From contig JAICZO010000229.1 in NCBI GenBank assembly GCA_029057255.1, positions 1 to 6,181 on the forward strand: a stretch of 6,181 nucleotides of DNA, read 5' to 3'. This document shows, piece after piece, positions 1 through 6,181 of the stretch (position 1 is the stretch's first letter; each line of letters opens with the position of its first letter). Under the pieces are notes generated by a model. The model did no database searches and had not been told where the DNA came from. It saw only the letters and a list, made by a program, of their open reading frames with translations. This DNA is from Muribaculaceae bacterium (GTDB lineage: Bacteria > Bacteroidota > Bacteroidia > Bacteroidales > Muribaculaceae). A program made the translations under genes and the position numbers.

Positions 1-1589
1 GTGTAGCGCTCTTCATTCTCCTTGTTGCGGGTGGTGTATCCTTCCTTGATGTTGATGCTCTCGACATTGTCGGGGTTGGGATAGTCGGGGAAGTCGGCGG
101 TCTTGAAGCCGAAGCCGTTCTTCCACGCCAGCGGGCTGCCGTGGAGGTTGAGGTTGGCCACTTCGCCGTGGTTGTAGTCGTAGCCTAAGTTAAGGTTGGC
201 GCGGAGCTCTCTGAGGAAGGGCATCTTCAGGTCGAGCTGGATGTTGCCGACGCTCTGGTATACTCGCGACTTGCTGTAGTAGTCGTAGATGAGCGACACG
301 GGGTTGATGGCGGCGAGCGAGTTGATGCTTGCGCCGGCCGATTCGGGCGTTGCTATTGCTCCGCCTTCCATGTATGTTGTCCAGTTGTTGAAGACGTTGG
401 GCGAGTGTACGGGGAGTGTGGGGTTGAAGCCTATCGCACCGCCGAGCGAGCCCTGGTCATAGTTGTTGTTGATATACGAACCCTTGAGGCTGACGTTCAC
501 GCTCAGCAGGTCGTCGAAGAACTTGGGTGTGAGGTTGATGGCTGCGCCGAGGCGGTCGTTGCTTGTCTTGCGGACGACACCCTGTGTGCCTGTGTAGTTG
601 ACTGCCACGCGGTAGGGGAGGAAACCGGCAGTACCGCCCACCGACAGGCTGTAGTCGTGGCTGAATGTTGTGCGGAGCACTTCCTTCTGCCAGTTGGTGG
701 AGGCGTTGCCGAGGGCTGCCGCCTGGGGCGAGTCGGCGCCGTAGCGTGTGTTGATGAGCTGACGGTAGCGGTCGGCGCTCATCATGTCAAGGTAGTTGCG
801 GGGAGTGGCCACGTAGAAGTTTGCGGCGAAGTTGACCTGCGGACGGCCTGCCTTGCCGCTCTTCGTTGTGATGATGATGACGCCGTTCGACGCGCGGCTA
901 CCGTAGATTGCGGTTGCCGAAGCCGACTTGAGGATGGTCATGTTCTCGATGTTCTCGGGGTTGACCAGCGAGAGGGGGTTGGACGAACCCTTGACCGAGT
1001 TGCCTTCCATAGGCACGCCGTCGACCACGATAAGAGGCTCGTTGGATGCCGACAGCGAGGCGCCGCCTCGGATCTGGATGGCAGCACCGCCTGCGGGGTC
1101 GCCGCCGTTGGTCGATACTACGACGCCGGGGCTTGCTCCTACGAGCAGGTCCTGCGCTGTCGATGCCAGGCCGGCTTCTATTTCAGAGGGTTTTACGACG
1201 CCTACCGAACCGGTTGCGTCTGCTTTCTTTACAGTACCATAGCCGACAACTACCAGTTCATTCATGGCCACGGTGTTGGTCGTAAGGTGAATCTGGATGT
1301 TGGTACGGTTCTTTACGGGCACTTCCTGAGTGTCACATCCTACATAGGATACGGTCAAGGTGGCGTCGGGGGCTACCTTAATCTGGAAGTTGCCGTCGAA
1401 ATCGGTGACGACGCCGTAGTTGGCGACTCCTTTGACCTCGATGCTTGCTCCGATGGCGGGTTCGCCCTCGGGCTCATACACAGTGCCTGTGACCGTGATG
1501 TTTTGCGCTAATGCCGGAAATGCGAGCGCCAGCACCATGACGAGTGTCAGCAGAGCCTTCCCGGTCATTTGAAAACAAATGTTCTTCAT
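1..1589 (-). CDS. SusC-like TonB-dependent outer-membrane transporter (N-terminal part, runs off the window)
   Basis: An open frame of 529 codons from ATG at 1589-1587 has no stop before the window edge. SusC proteins are usually about 1000 residues, so roughly the second half is missing. Residues 1-29 are a signal peptide (MKN, hydrophobic stretch 12-27, cleavage near ALAQ-N). Residues 31-103 are a carboxypeptidase-D-like domain (GTVYEPEGEPAIGASIEVKG, then TDFDGNFQI and LTVSYVG). The family motif VVVGYGTVKK is at 113-122. The plug follows, with QIRGGASLS at 172-180, PLIVVDGVP at 185-193 and AIYGSRASNGVIIITTKSG at 227-245. The barrel starts near 250. Family role: TonB-driven import of glycans or other nutrients, capped by a SusD lipoprotein. 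No STN domain lies between signal peptide and plug, so sigma/anti-sigma signalling is unlikely. ATG at 1568 (Met8) is a possible alternative start, but the first gives the better charged signal-peptide N-terminus. No Shine-Dalgarno is seen; the leader is AT-rich with two ACTTAA copies. Substrate unknown. Confidence 0.95.
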   Translation of the reverse strand, partial: MKNICFQMTGKALLTLVMVLALAFPALAQNITVTGTVYEPEGEPAIGASIEVKGVANYGVVTDFDGNFQIKVAPDATLTVSYVGCDTQEVPVKNRTNIQIHLTTNTVAMNELVVVGYGTVKKADATGSVGVVKPSEIEAGLASTAQDLLVGASPGVVVSTNGGDPAGGAAIQIRGGASLSASNEPLIVVDGVPMEGNSVKGSSNPLSLVNPENIENMTILKSASATAIYGSRASNGVIIITTKSGKAGRPQVNFAANFYVATPRNYLDMMSADRYRQLINTRYGADSPQAAALGNASTNWQKEVLRTTFSHDYSLSVGGTAGFLPYRVAVNYTGTQGVVRKTSNDRLGAAINLTPKFFDDLLSVNVSLKGSYINNNYDQGSLGGAIGFNPTLPVHSPNVFNNWTTYMEGGAIATPESAGASINSLAAINPVSLIYDYYSKSRVYQSVGNIQLDLKMPFLRELRANLNLGYDYNHGEVANLNLHGSPLAWKNGFGFKTADFPDYPNPDNVESINIKEGYTTRNKENEERY

Positions 1590-1802
1590 GCAAGGGTGGT
1601 TTAAGTTTAGTTAAGTATTTGATATAATCTCAATTTGTGTGATTCAGTGGCTGGGAGGACGGGCAACACTTCATAGGAGAGATGACGGCCGCTAAGAGTT
1701 TAGGCAATCAAATGCGGGGAGCAAAGTCACGGTATAAGATTTAACTCGTATCAGCAGTAGGTAGAAGGTATTGTCTCGTAGAAAATTGACAGTCTCTATA
1801 CA

Positions 1803-1831
1803 CTTGGAATCACCGGTGCCGATGATTCAAG
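1803..1831 (-). promoter_or_regulatory. Stem-loop at the start of the predicted SusC-like leader
   Basis: On the plus strand CTTG (1803-1806) and AATCA (1808-1812) pair with TGATT (1823-1827) and CAAG (1828-1831). This gives nine base pairs with G1807 bulged and a 10-nt loop (1813-1822) that includes part of the palindrome CACCGGTG (1811-1818). It begins 4 nt after the -7-like element of the promoter candidate, so in the transcript it would form the very 5' end. It could be an mRNA-stabilising 5' hairpin or a DNA operator for a dimeric regulator. The structure is seen; its role is inference. Confidence 0.35.
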
Positions 1832-1834
1832 GCA

Positions 1835-1867
1835 CAAAGAAAATTAATTTTCTTCATACAGAACAAA
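1835..1867 (-). promoter_or_regulatory. Candidate Bacteroidetes-type promoter for the SusC-like gene
   Basis: Read on the minus strand, TTTG (1867-1864) is followed by 21 nt and then TTTCTTTG (1842-1835). The known Bacteroides vegetative promoter has TTTG near -33 and TAnnTTTG near -7; the second element here matches at five of six defined bases (T instead of A at the second position). The spacing is acceptable. Transcription would start near 1828, about 240 nt before the start codon. AT-rich DNA gives such near-matches by chance, so this is a weak call. Confidence 0.25.
1837..1854. repeat. 18-bp perfect palindrome in the promoter candidate
   Basis: The sequence AAGAAAATTAATTTTCTT equals its own reverse complement over all 18 positions; the symmetry breaks at 1836/1855. 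It overlaps the -7-like element and fills much of the spacer of the promoter candidate, which is where a repressor or a local DNA bend would act. It consists almost entirely of A and T, so chance is a real alternative. Confidence 0.5.
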
Positions 1868-1900
1868 TATTGTCACTCTAATTTGAGAATAAACATGAAC

Positions 1901-1937
1901 TTTAACATATTTAACTAAAACAATTTGCACATTTAAC
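1901..1937. repeat. Three direct copies of TTTAAC
   Basis: TTTAAC occurs at 1901-1906, 1910-1915 and 1932-1937, with a fourth copy at 1740-1745. The first two are 9 nt apart start to start and the third 22 nt further on. They lie upstream of the promoter candidate of the SusC-like gene, where activator half-sites are often found. The copies are real, but in AT-rich sequence they may mean nothing. Confidence 0.25.
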
Positions 1938-1945
1938 ATTTGTGC
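1927..1945. repeat. Inverted repeat GCACA-N9-TGTGC
   Basis: GCACA at 1927-1931 is the reverse complement of TGTGC at 1941-1945, with 9 nt between. The shape resembles a binding site for a dimeric regulator. It lies about 60 bp upstream of the -33-like element of the promoter candidate. Function is not established. Confidence 0.3.
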
Positions 1946-1976
1946 TCCGTCCAAGTCTACCTATTTATATATAGGG

Positions 1977-2008
1977 ACAGGCCGGAGGACTGCGGTCCGC
2001 CGGCCTGT
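1977..2008 (-). terminator. GC-rich hairpin, probable transcription terminator of the export operon
   Basis: ACAGGCCGG (1977-1985) pairs with CCGGCCTGT (2000-2008). After an A-G mismatch (1986/1999), GGAC (1987-1990) pairs with GTCC (1995-1998) around the tetraloop TGCG. That is 13 base pairs with one internal mismatch. It begins 26 nt after the TolC-like stop codon at 2035. The minus-strand sequence after it is CCCTATATATAAATAGG: AT-rich but without a run of U, and itself able to form a 5-bp stem (1960-1964 with 1971-1975). It is therefore a structural end of the transcript without a textbook U tail. The hairpin is equally stable read the other way. Confidence 0.7.
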
Positions 2009-2034
2009 GAAATTGATTGGCTGACCGTGTGTTG

Positions 2035-3327
2035 TCAGTCCGCTTTGTTGTAGAAATTGAGGATGCGCGCCCTCAGCATGGCCTCGTAGCGGGCCTGCAC
2101 CGCTTCGGAGAGCGACGCCGTGTAGTCGGACTTCGCTTTCTCGAACTCGGTGGCGTTGGCGCGGCCGTTGTCGTACTTCACTTTCATGGCGTCGAATGCC
2201 GCCCGTGTCGACTCGACCGACCGGGCTGCGGCGTCCTGCTTCTTGTGTGCCGCCACGGCCTGGGTGTATGCCTGGTTGATGGCTTTGTAGAGGGCGTTGC
2301 GGCTGTTCTCGAGCTGAAGTGCCGCCGATGTCTGCTGTGCGCGGGCGCGGCGCACGCTGTTGCGGGTGCCGAAGGCGTCGAATATGGGCACGTTCAGCGA
2401 GAATCCGATGCTCTGGGCGAAGTTGTGGCGCATCTGGCTCCCGAAGCCGGCGTTCTCGAGGCCTGACGTCTTGTAGTAGTTGGTGCCGAGACCTGCGCTG
2501 AACGAGAGGGTCGGCAGCCATCCCGACTTGGCGACGGCAACGTTGCGGTCGGCGGCTTCCTCGGCCAGGCGTCCGGCCTTGATGCCGTGGTTGTTGCGCA
2601 TGGCGTTGGTGAATACCTCGTCGGGTGCGAGCAGCGGCATCTCGCTGTCGGGCAGCGGCTCGATGTCGAAGCCGTCGGCTGTCGGGAGGTTGAGCAGCTG
2701 CGACAGGTCGAGCAGGGCTATGGCGCTGTCGTTCTCTGCGTTGACCACCGACAGCTCGTCCTGACTCACCTGGGCGATGGCGGAGTGGATGTCCAGCTCG
2801 GGAATCTTGCCGGCGTCGAGCAGCTCGCGGCGTCGGGCAAGCTCGCCCTGCGATATGGCGAGGCGCTCGCGAGCCACGGCGAGCATCTCGCGTGCATACA
2901 GCGCCTGCAGATACTGGCCGATGACGTTGAGGGTCACGTTGTCTTTGGTAGCCTCGGCCTGCTCGAGCAGCGCGCGCAGCTGTGTGCGGGAGTAGGCGAG
3001 ACCGCGCACCGCGCGCAGACCCTGGAACAAGGGCAGCGACATCTGTGCGCCGACCGAGAACGACTGTGTGTTGCGGTGCGCGTAGGTGTTGTCGGCGGTG
3101 AGGCCGCGGCCGAAGTTGAAGCTCTCCGAGGCATATGCGCTCACCGACGGCAGGAAGCGGTCTTTGGCTTCGTTGACGCCGAGCTCGCCTTCGTAGGCGC
3201 TGAGCAGCTGCTGCTTGACTTCGATATTGTGCTCGATGGCGTAGCTGACGCAGGAGTCGAGGCTCCATGTTGCGGCCGACGCGGCCGATGCCGCGGCTAT
3301 GACGGCGGCTGTGATAAGGCTCCTCAT
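2035..3327 (-). CDS. TolC-type outer-membrane efflux channel
   Basis: A 430-residue protein, the usual size for this family. A signal peptide covers residues 1-19 (MRSLITAAVIAAASAASAA) and lacks a lipobox cysteine, so it is not a lipoprotein. Two similar halves follow, as in all TolC proteins: the first opens with WSLDSCVSYAIEHN at 21-34 and FLPSVSA at 58-64, the second with NAMRNNHGIK at 241-250 and WLPTLSFSAG at 270-279. Each half has beta-strand segments (SVGAQMSLPLF 91-101; SIGFSLNVPIFDAFG 306-320) followed by long charged or alanine-rich helices (105-215 and 323-425). The trimer would form the outer-membrane duct and periplasmic tunnel for the pump encoded just upstream. The start lies 7 nt after the fusion-protein stop codon with no visible Shine-Dalgarno, suggesting translational coupling. 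It is the last gene of the operon. Confidence 0.95.
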   Translation of the reverse strand: MRSLITAAVIAAASAASAATWSLDSCVSYAIEHNIEVKQQLLSAYEGELGVNEAKDRFLPSVSAYASESFNFGRGLTADNTYAHRNTQSFSVGAQMSLPLFQGLRAVRGLAYSRTQLRALLEQAEATKDNVTLNVIGQYLQALYAREMLAVARERLAISQGELARRRELLDAGKIPELDIHSAIAQVSQDELSVVNAENDSAIALLDLSQLLNLPTADGFDIEPLPDSEMPLLAPDEVFTNAMRNNHGIKAGRLAEEAADRNVAVAKSGWLPTLSFSAGLGTNYYKTSGLENAGFGSQMRHNFAQSIGFSLNVPIFDAFGTRNSVRRARAQQTSAALQLENSRNALYKAINQAYTQAVAAHKKQDAAARSVESTRAAFDAMKVKYDNGRANATEFEKAKSDYTASLSEAVQARYEAMLRARILNFYNKAD

Positions 3328-3334
3328 GTCAGTG

Positions 3335-4435
3335 TCATTTTTTTATTTTGTCGGCGCGGAGCACGACAGTGCTGTCGATGCCTTCCTTGACTTCAATCTT
3401 GATGCCGTCGCTCATGCCCGTGGTGATGGCGCGGCGCTCGAATACCTGCGGGTCGGCCAGGCTGTCGGTGAGCACGTAGACGTAGGTGCTGTCGCCCTCG
3501 AAGCTGACCACGCCCTCGGGCACTGAGAGCACCTCCTCGGCCTTGGAGAGGCTGACAGAGGCGTTGGCGCTGTATCCCGAGCGCAGCCCCTCGGAGCTGT
3601 CTAACTGCAGGGCGGCCTTTATCTCGAAGGTGTTGGCGCCGCCGCTGTCGTTGCCCTTGGGCGATATGTACTCGATGACGGCCGTGGGCGACAGGTCGGG
3701 CATGGCGCCTATCGAAATCTCCATCGGCATGCCCACGCGGAGCAGACCGACTTCGGTCTCGTCGACGTTGCCCTTGAAGATGAGCTTGTTCATGTCGGCG
3801 ATGGTAGCGATAGTTGTGCCTTCGTTCATGGTGTTGGCCTGGATGACCGACGAGCCGACCTTCACGGGCACGTCGAGGACGAGTCCTGTTATGGTGGCGC
3901 GGACGAGGGTGTTGCTCTCCGAAGCGTTGAAGCGCGACACGCCTTCGCGCACGATGTTGACGGCGTCGCGTGCGGCCTCGAGCTCTTCCTTAGCTTTCTG
4001 CCAGTTCTTTTCGGCGGTCTCGAATTCCTCGCGCGAGATTACTTTCTTATCATATAGCGCTTTGTCGCGCTCGTACTTGACGCGTGCGTCGGCCAGCTCT
4101 ATTTCGGCGTTGTTGACGCGAGTCTGCGCCGACGACAGCAGCGAGGCCTCGGGTATGACTTTGATGCGTGCTATGATGTCGCCTTCGGAGACGTGCTCGC
4201 CGGCCTCGACGAGAATCTCGCTTATGATGCCCGAAATCTGAGGCTTGACGGCAATTTCGTCGCGCGGCTCTATCTTGCCGGTCAGCACTGTCGACTTCTC
4301 GATGCTGCCACGCTCGGGGCGCGTCGTGTTGTAGCGCACGACCTCGTCTTTGGAGTTGATGTAGAGGAAGATGAATGTACCTGCGAAGATGGCTGCTACT
4401 ATCACCCACAGCAGGATGCGAAAGAATTTTTTCAT
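3335..4435 (-). CDS. MacA/HlyD-type periplasmic membrane fusion protein of an ABC efflux pump
   Basis: A 366-residue protein, close to MacA length. A short cytoplasmic N-terminus (MKKFFR) is followed by one membrane helix at about 7-25 with no lipobox, so it is an inner-membrane-anchored adaptor. The lipoyl-like domain is split as usual: first half about 61-95 (VKPQISGIISEILVEAGEHVSEGD), second half about 178-215 (VRATITGLVLDVPVKVGSSV). Between them is a charged helical hairpin at about 100-168 that would contact the TolC-type channel. The beta-barrel follows at about 217-295 (KLIFKGNVDETEVGLLRVGMPMEISI) and a membrane-proximal domain at about 297-363 (VLSVPEGVVSF). It would join the permeases to the outer-membrane channel. 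It begins 15 nt after the second permease. An A7 run near the 3' end (3338-3344) codes for part of the final lysines and is not a frameshift. MacA is the nearest familiar relative, but the substrate cannot be inferred. Confidence 0.93.
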   Translation of the reverse strand: MKKFFRILLWVIVAAIFAGTFIFLYINSKDEVVRYNTTRPERGSIEKSTVLTGKIEPRDEIAVKPQISGIISEILVEAGEHVSEGDIIARIKVIPEASLLSSAQTRVNNAEIELADARVKYERDKALYDKKVISREEFETAEKNWQKAKEELEAARDAVNIVREGVSRFNASESNTLVRATITGLVLDVPVKVGSSVIQANTMNEGTTIATIADMNKLIFKGNVDETEVGLLRVGMPMEISIGAMPDLSPTAVIEYISPKGNDSGGANTFEIKAALQLDSSEGLRSGYSANASVSLSKAEEVLSVPEGVVSFEGDSTYVYVLTDSLADPQVFERRAITTGMSDGIKIEVKEGIDSTVVLRADKIKK

Positions 4436-4450
4436 ATAGATTGAGATTTT

Positions 4451-5698
4451 TTATTTATCACGTATTGCTTCGATAGGTTTGATGCGCATGGCCTTGACGG
4501 CGGGGAGAGTGCCGGCGGCAGAGCCGAGAATAAAGAATATGACGATGATGCCTATGGCGGTGCTGAAGGGTATCTCGAAGCCGGCGTAGCCGAGCAGCGG
4601 GTCGGCGCTGATGCGGTCGGCGGCGGCGAGTACGGCAGCGGCGAAACATACGCCCGCCGTGCCTGCCACGAGGGTCAGCACCACACTCTCGGAGAGCACC
4701 TGGATGGTGATGTCGGAGGGCTTGGCGCCTATGGCGCGGCGGATGCCGAACTCGTGCGTGCGCTCCTTGACGATAATCCACATGATGTTGCCCACGCCTA
4801 TTATGCCGGCTATCAGCGAGCTTGCGCCGACGAAGAGGGCAAGCAGGCTTATGCCTAAGAAGACGCTGTTGATCATCTCGAACATCTCCGACATGTCACT
4901 CAGGTAGATGGCATTCTCGTCGTCGGGGTGTATGGTGTGGTTGGCTGACACGATGCGGCGTATCACGGGGAAGTTCTCGGTGGGCTTGTGGCCTGCCTTG
5001 GTGGTGAATACCATGAAGTCGACTTTGTTGCCGCGGTTGAAGGCGCGGCGCAGCGTCGATGCCGGCATGATGAACGAGTCGTCGATGCGCCCGGCGATGG
5101 ATGCTTCGCCTGACTGGCCTGCCACGCCGATGCACTTCATGTATATGCCGTTGATGCAGACGTACTTGCCTATCGGCGACTCGGTGCCGAAGAGCTCCGG
5201 TGCGACGTTGCGGCCTATGACGACGACCTTGCGCGAGGCGGCGTTGTCGCTCGAGTTGATGAAGCGGCCCTCGTAGAGCACGGGGTTCATAATCTTGGTA
5301 TAGTCAGTCTCGACGCCGATGCCGCGTCCTGATTTGGAGTGGCTGCCGTAGGCTGCCTTCACGCTGATGGTGTTTATTTCGGACGACAGCTCGATGTATG
5401 GCGCGAGCCGCCGTATCTGCTTGACGTCCTGTGCCGTGAGGTCGTACCACGAGCCTTTGTTGAAGCCTTTGTATGATATTGAGCGTACGTCCGAAGATAC
5501 GGCTCCGAGATTGCTCGGTATGTTTGAGAAGTTGCGGCGCATGATGCCCTCGAAGCCGCGTGCTCCGCCCCAGAGCATGCCGAGCATGGCTGTGCCCCAG
5601 AAGATGCCGAACGCCGTCAGGAAGGTGCGCGTCTTGTTGCGGGCGAGAGTGGCGCCTATCTCGCGCCAGTTCTCGAATGTGAAAAGTGTCGGTTTCAT
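4451..5698 (-). CDS. MacB/FtsX-type ABC transporter permease, second of a tandem pair
   Basis: A 415-residue protein with the family layout: an amphipathic N-terminus (FENWREIGATLARNKTRTFLT), membrane helix 1 at about 24-45, a large periplasmic MacB core domain at about 46-275, then three more helices at about 278-306, 337-360 and 380-402. The cytoplasmic coupling segment KERTHEFGIRRAIGAKP is at 311-327, and the end (AVKAMRIKPIEAIRDK) is typical. There is no ATP-binding domain, unlike E. coli MacB, where the ATPase is fused at the N-terminus. The start is ATG at 5698-5696, which overlaps the preceding gene's TGA by 4 nt (ATGA). The same frame stays open further upstream, but that part lies inside the other permease and has no family resemblance. 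Two cysteines, 181 and 189, flank a predicted hairpin in the periplasmic domain. It probably pairs with the upstream permease as a heterodimer. Confidence 0.95.
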   Translation of the reverse strand: MKPTLFTFENWREIGATLARNKTRTFLTAFGIFWGTAMLGMLWGGARGFEGIMRRNFSNIPSNLGAVSSDVRSISYKGFNKGSWYDLTAQDVKQIRRLAPYIELSSEINTISVKAAYGSHSKSGRGIGVETDYTKIMNPVLYEGRFINSSDNAASRKVVVIGRNVAPELFGTESPIGKYVCINGIYMKCIGVAGQSGEASIAGRIDDSFIMPASTLRRAFNRGNKVDFMVFTTKAGHKPTENFPVIRRIVSANHTIHPDDENAIYLSDMSEMFEMINSVFLGISLLALFVGASSLIAGIIGVGNIMWIIVKERTHEFGIRRAIGAKPSDITIQVLSESVVLTLVAGTAGVCFAAAVLAAADRISADPLLGYAGFEIPFSTAIGIIVIFFILGSAAGTLPAVKAMRIKPIEAIRDK

Positions 5699-6181
5699 TC
5701 GTCTCGGAGTGCTTCTACGGGTTTGACTTTGATTGCCTTCATGGCGGGGAAGAGTCCGGCAAGGGCGCCCGCCACAATGAGGGCTGTTGTCACCTGCGCG
5801 GCGATGGAGATGTCGACAGTCGGGTTTCTGAAGTCGTTGGAGTCTCCGAGAGCCATATCGAGTACCTGCAGCACGGCCATGCCGAGCACGACTCCGATAT
5901 AACCTGACAGCGTGGTGATGGTCACGCTCTCGGCGAGAATCTGCATGAGTATGGAGCGGGGCTTGGCGCCGATGGCACGGCGGATGCCTATCTCGTGTGT
6001 GCGCTCGCGCACCGATACAAACATGATGTTGCTCACGCCGACGATGCCCGACAGGAGGGTGAAGATGCCGATGACCCACACGGCGAGGTTGAGGTAGACG
6101 AAGGCCGACTGCTGCTCGAGATAGTTGGTGAACTCGTTCCACGACCATATTGTGCATCGGTCGTCGGCAGCAAACTCATGT
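5695..6181 (-). CDS. MacB/FtsX-type ABC transporter permease, first of a tandem pair (C-terminal part)
   Basis: The frame is open from the window edge to TGA at 5697-5695 and gives the last 161 residues of a protein probably about 400 long. Visible are the end of the periplasmic domain, a membrane helix at about residues 33-55 of this fragment (AVWVIGIFTLLSGIVGVSNIM), the coupling segment RERTHEIGIRRAIGAKP at 58-74, helices at about 84-109 and 126-148, and the ending FPAMKAIKVKPVEALRDE. Beginning the gene at an internal start near 6081 would cut off the first helix, so the fragment clearly continues past the edge. The coupling segment would touch a separate ATPase of the LolD/MacB type. Its stop codon overlaps the next start by 4 nt. 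Whether an ATPase domain is fused to its unseen N-terminus cannot be known here. Confidence 0.93.
   Translation of the reverse strand, partial: HEFAADDRCTIWSWNEFTNYLEQQSAFVYLNLAVWVIGIFTLLSGIVGVSNIMFVSVRERTHEIGIRRAIGAKPRSILMQILAESVTITTLSGYIGVVLGMAVLQVLDMALGDSNDFRNPTVDISIAAQVTTALIVAGALAGLFPAMKAIKVKPVEALRDE

Larger units (their letters stand above)
1590..1976. other. AT-rich intergenic control region without a gene
   Basis: This 387-bp gap separates the terminator of the export operon from the SusC-like gene. It is clearly richer in A and T than the flanking genes. I find no coding frame with family resemblance in either direction. It holds a weak promoter candidate (1835-1867), an 18-bp palindrome, a stem-loop and further small inverted and direct repeats, listed separately. 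If the promoter candidate is right, the SusC-like mRNA has a leader of about 240 nt. No tRNA, riboswitch consensus or insertion sequence was recognised. Confidence 0.7.

Noticed and set aside
405..1511. Long plus-strand frame of 368 codons opposite the SusC-like gene
   Set aside because: Its translation is rich in V, A, C, G and D with no domain resemblance. It is the antisense shadow of a gene with C/G-ending codons.
1630..1674. 14-codon frame in the SusC-like leader (MKCCPSSQPLNHTN), possibly a leader peptide
   Set aside because: No ribosome-binding signal, no run of regulatory codons and no nearby alternative hairpins. A frame this short is expected by chance.
1745..1780. CTCGTA repeated at 1745-1750 and 1775-1780
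   Set aside because: Only two 6-nt copies 30 nt apart and no further structure; not distinguishable from chance. No CRISPR-like array is present.
1961..3268. Minus-strand frame of 435 codons overlapping the TolC-like gene
   Set aside because: It is the same strand in another frame. The translation is arginine- and glutamine-rich without any fold signature, while the TolC frame shows a signal peptide and both repeats.
3336..3344. A7 run with an embedded ATG at the end of the fusion-protein gene, a possible slippage or restart site
   Set aside because: The embedded ATG leads to a stop after four codons and is not in the channel gene's frame. The normal stop and the start 7 nt later explain the arrangement.
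2587..3390. Plus-strand frame of 267 codons opposite the TolC-like gene
   Set aside because: It is antisense to a well-supported gene, has no signal peptide or family motif, and runs over the boundary of two real genes.
3486..4241. Plus-strand frame of 251 codons opposite the fusion-protein gene
   Set aside because: Serine-rich low-information translation typical of an antisense shadow; the minus-strand gene explains the region fully.
5699..6157. N-terminal extension of the second permease up to 6157
   Set aside because: The extra residues are histidine- and arginine-rich and read out of frame through the first permease. ATG at 5698 with the ATGA overlap and the family-typical N-terminus fits better.

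Overview
The window looks like a chromosomal segment of a Bacteroidota member, most likely order Bacteroidales. Three things point there: the start of a SusC-type TonB-dependent transporter with the characteristic N-terminal carboxypeptidase-D-like domain and VVVGYGT motif, the lack of Shine-Dalgarno sequences in front of the genes (AT-rich leaders instead), and the style of the MacAB/TolC-like genes. A family or genus cannot be fixed from this sequence alone. All genes are on the minus strand, so transcription runs from high to low coordinates.

From 6181 down to 2035 lies a compact export operon. It starts with the C-terminal part of a MacB/FtsX-type ABC permease cut by the window edge (5695-6181). 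A second, complete permease of the same family follows (4451-5698), overlapping it by 4 nt (ATGA). Next come a MacA/HlyD-type membrane fusion protein (3335-4435) and a TolC-type outer-membrane channel (2035-3327). Spacings are -4, 15 and 7 nt. A strong GC-rich hairpin at 1977-2008, 26 nt after the channel's stop codon, probably ends the transcript. Together these proteins would form a tripartite pump carrying a substrate across or out of the envelope. Neither permease as seen has a fused ATPase, so a separate ATP-binding subunit is expected just upstream, outside the window. The substrate cannot be told from the sequence.

From 1976 to 1590 is an AT-rich intergenic stretch without a convincing gene. 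It holds several inverted repeats and a weak Bacteroidetes-type promoter candidate facing the next gene. An 18-bp perfect palindrome sits within that promoter candidate and a stem-loop lies directly after it.

From 1589 to 1 is the first 529 codons of a SusC-like TonB-dependent transporter, open to the window's left edge. It has a signal peptide, the carboxypeptidase-D-like domain, the plug and the first part of the barrel. It lacks an STN signalling domain, so it is a plain nutrient-uptake type. A SusD-like partner would be expected beyond position 1.

The content is mostly a recognisable efflux operon followed by the start of a glycan or nutrient uptake locus. I see no clear sign of a wholly new system. 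The most interesting parts are the paired divergent permeases and the structured control region before the SusC-like gene.
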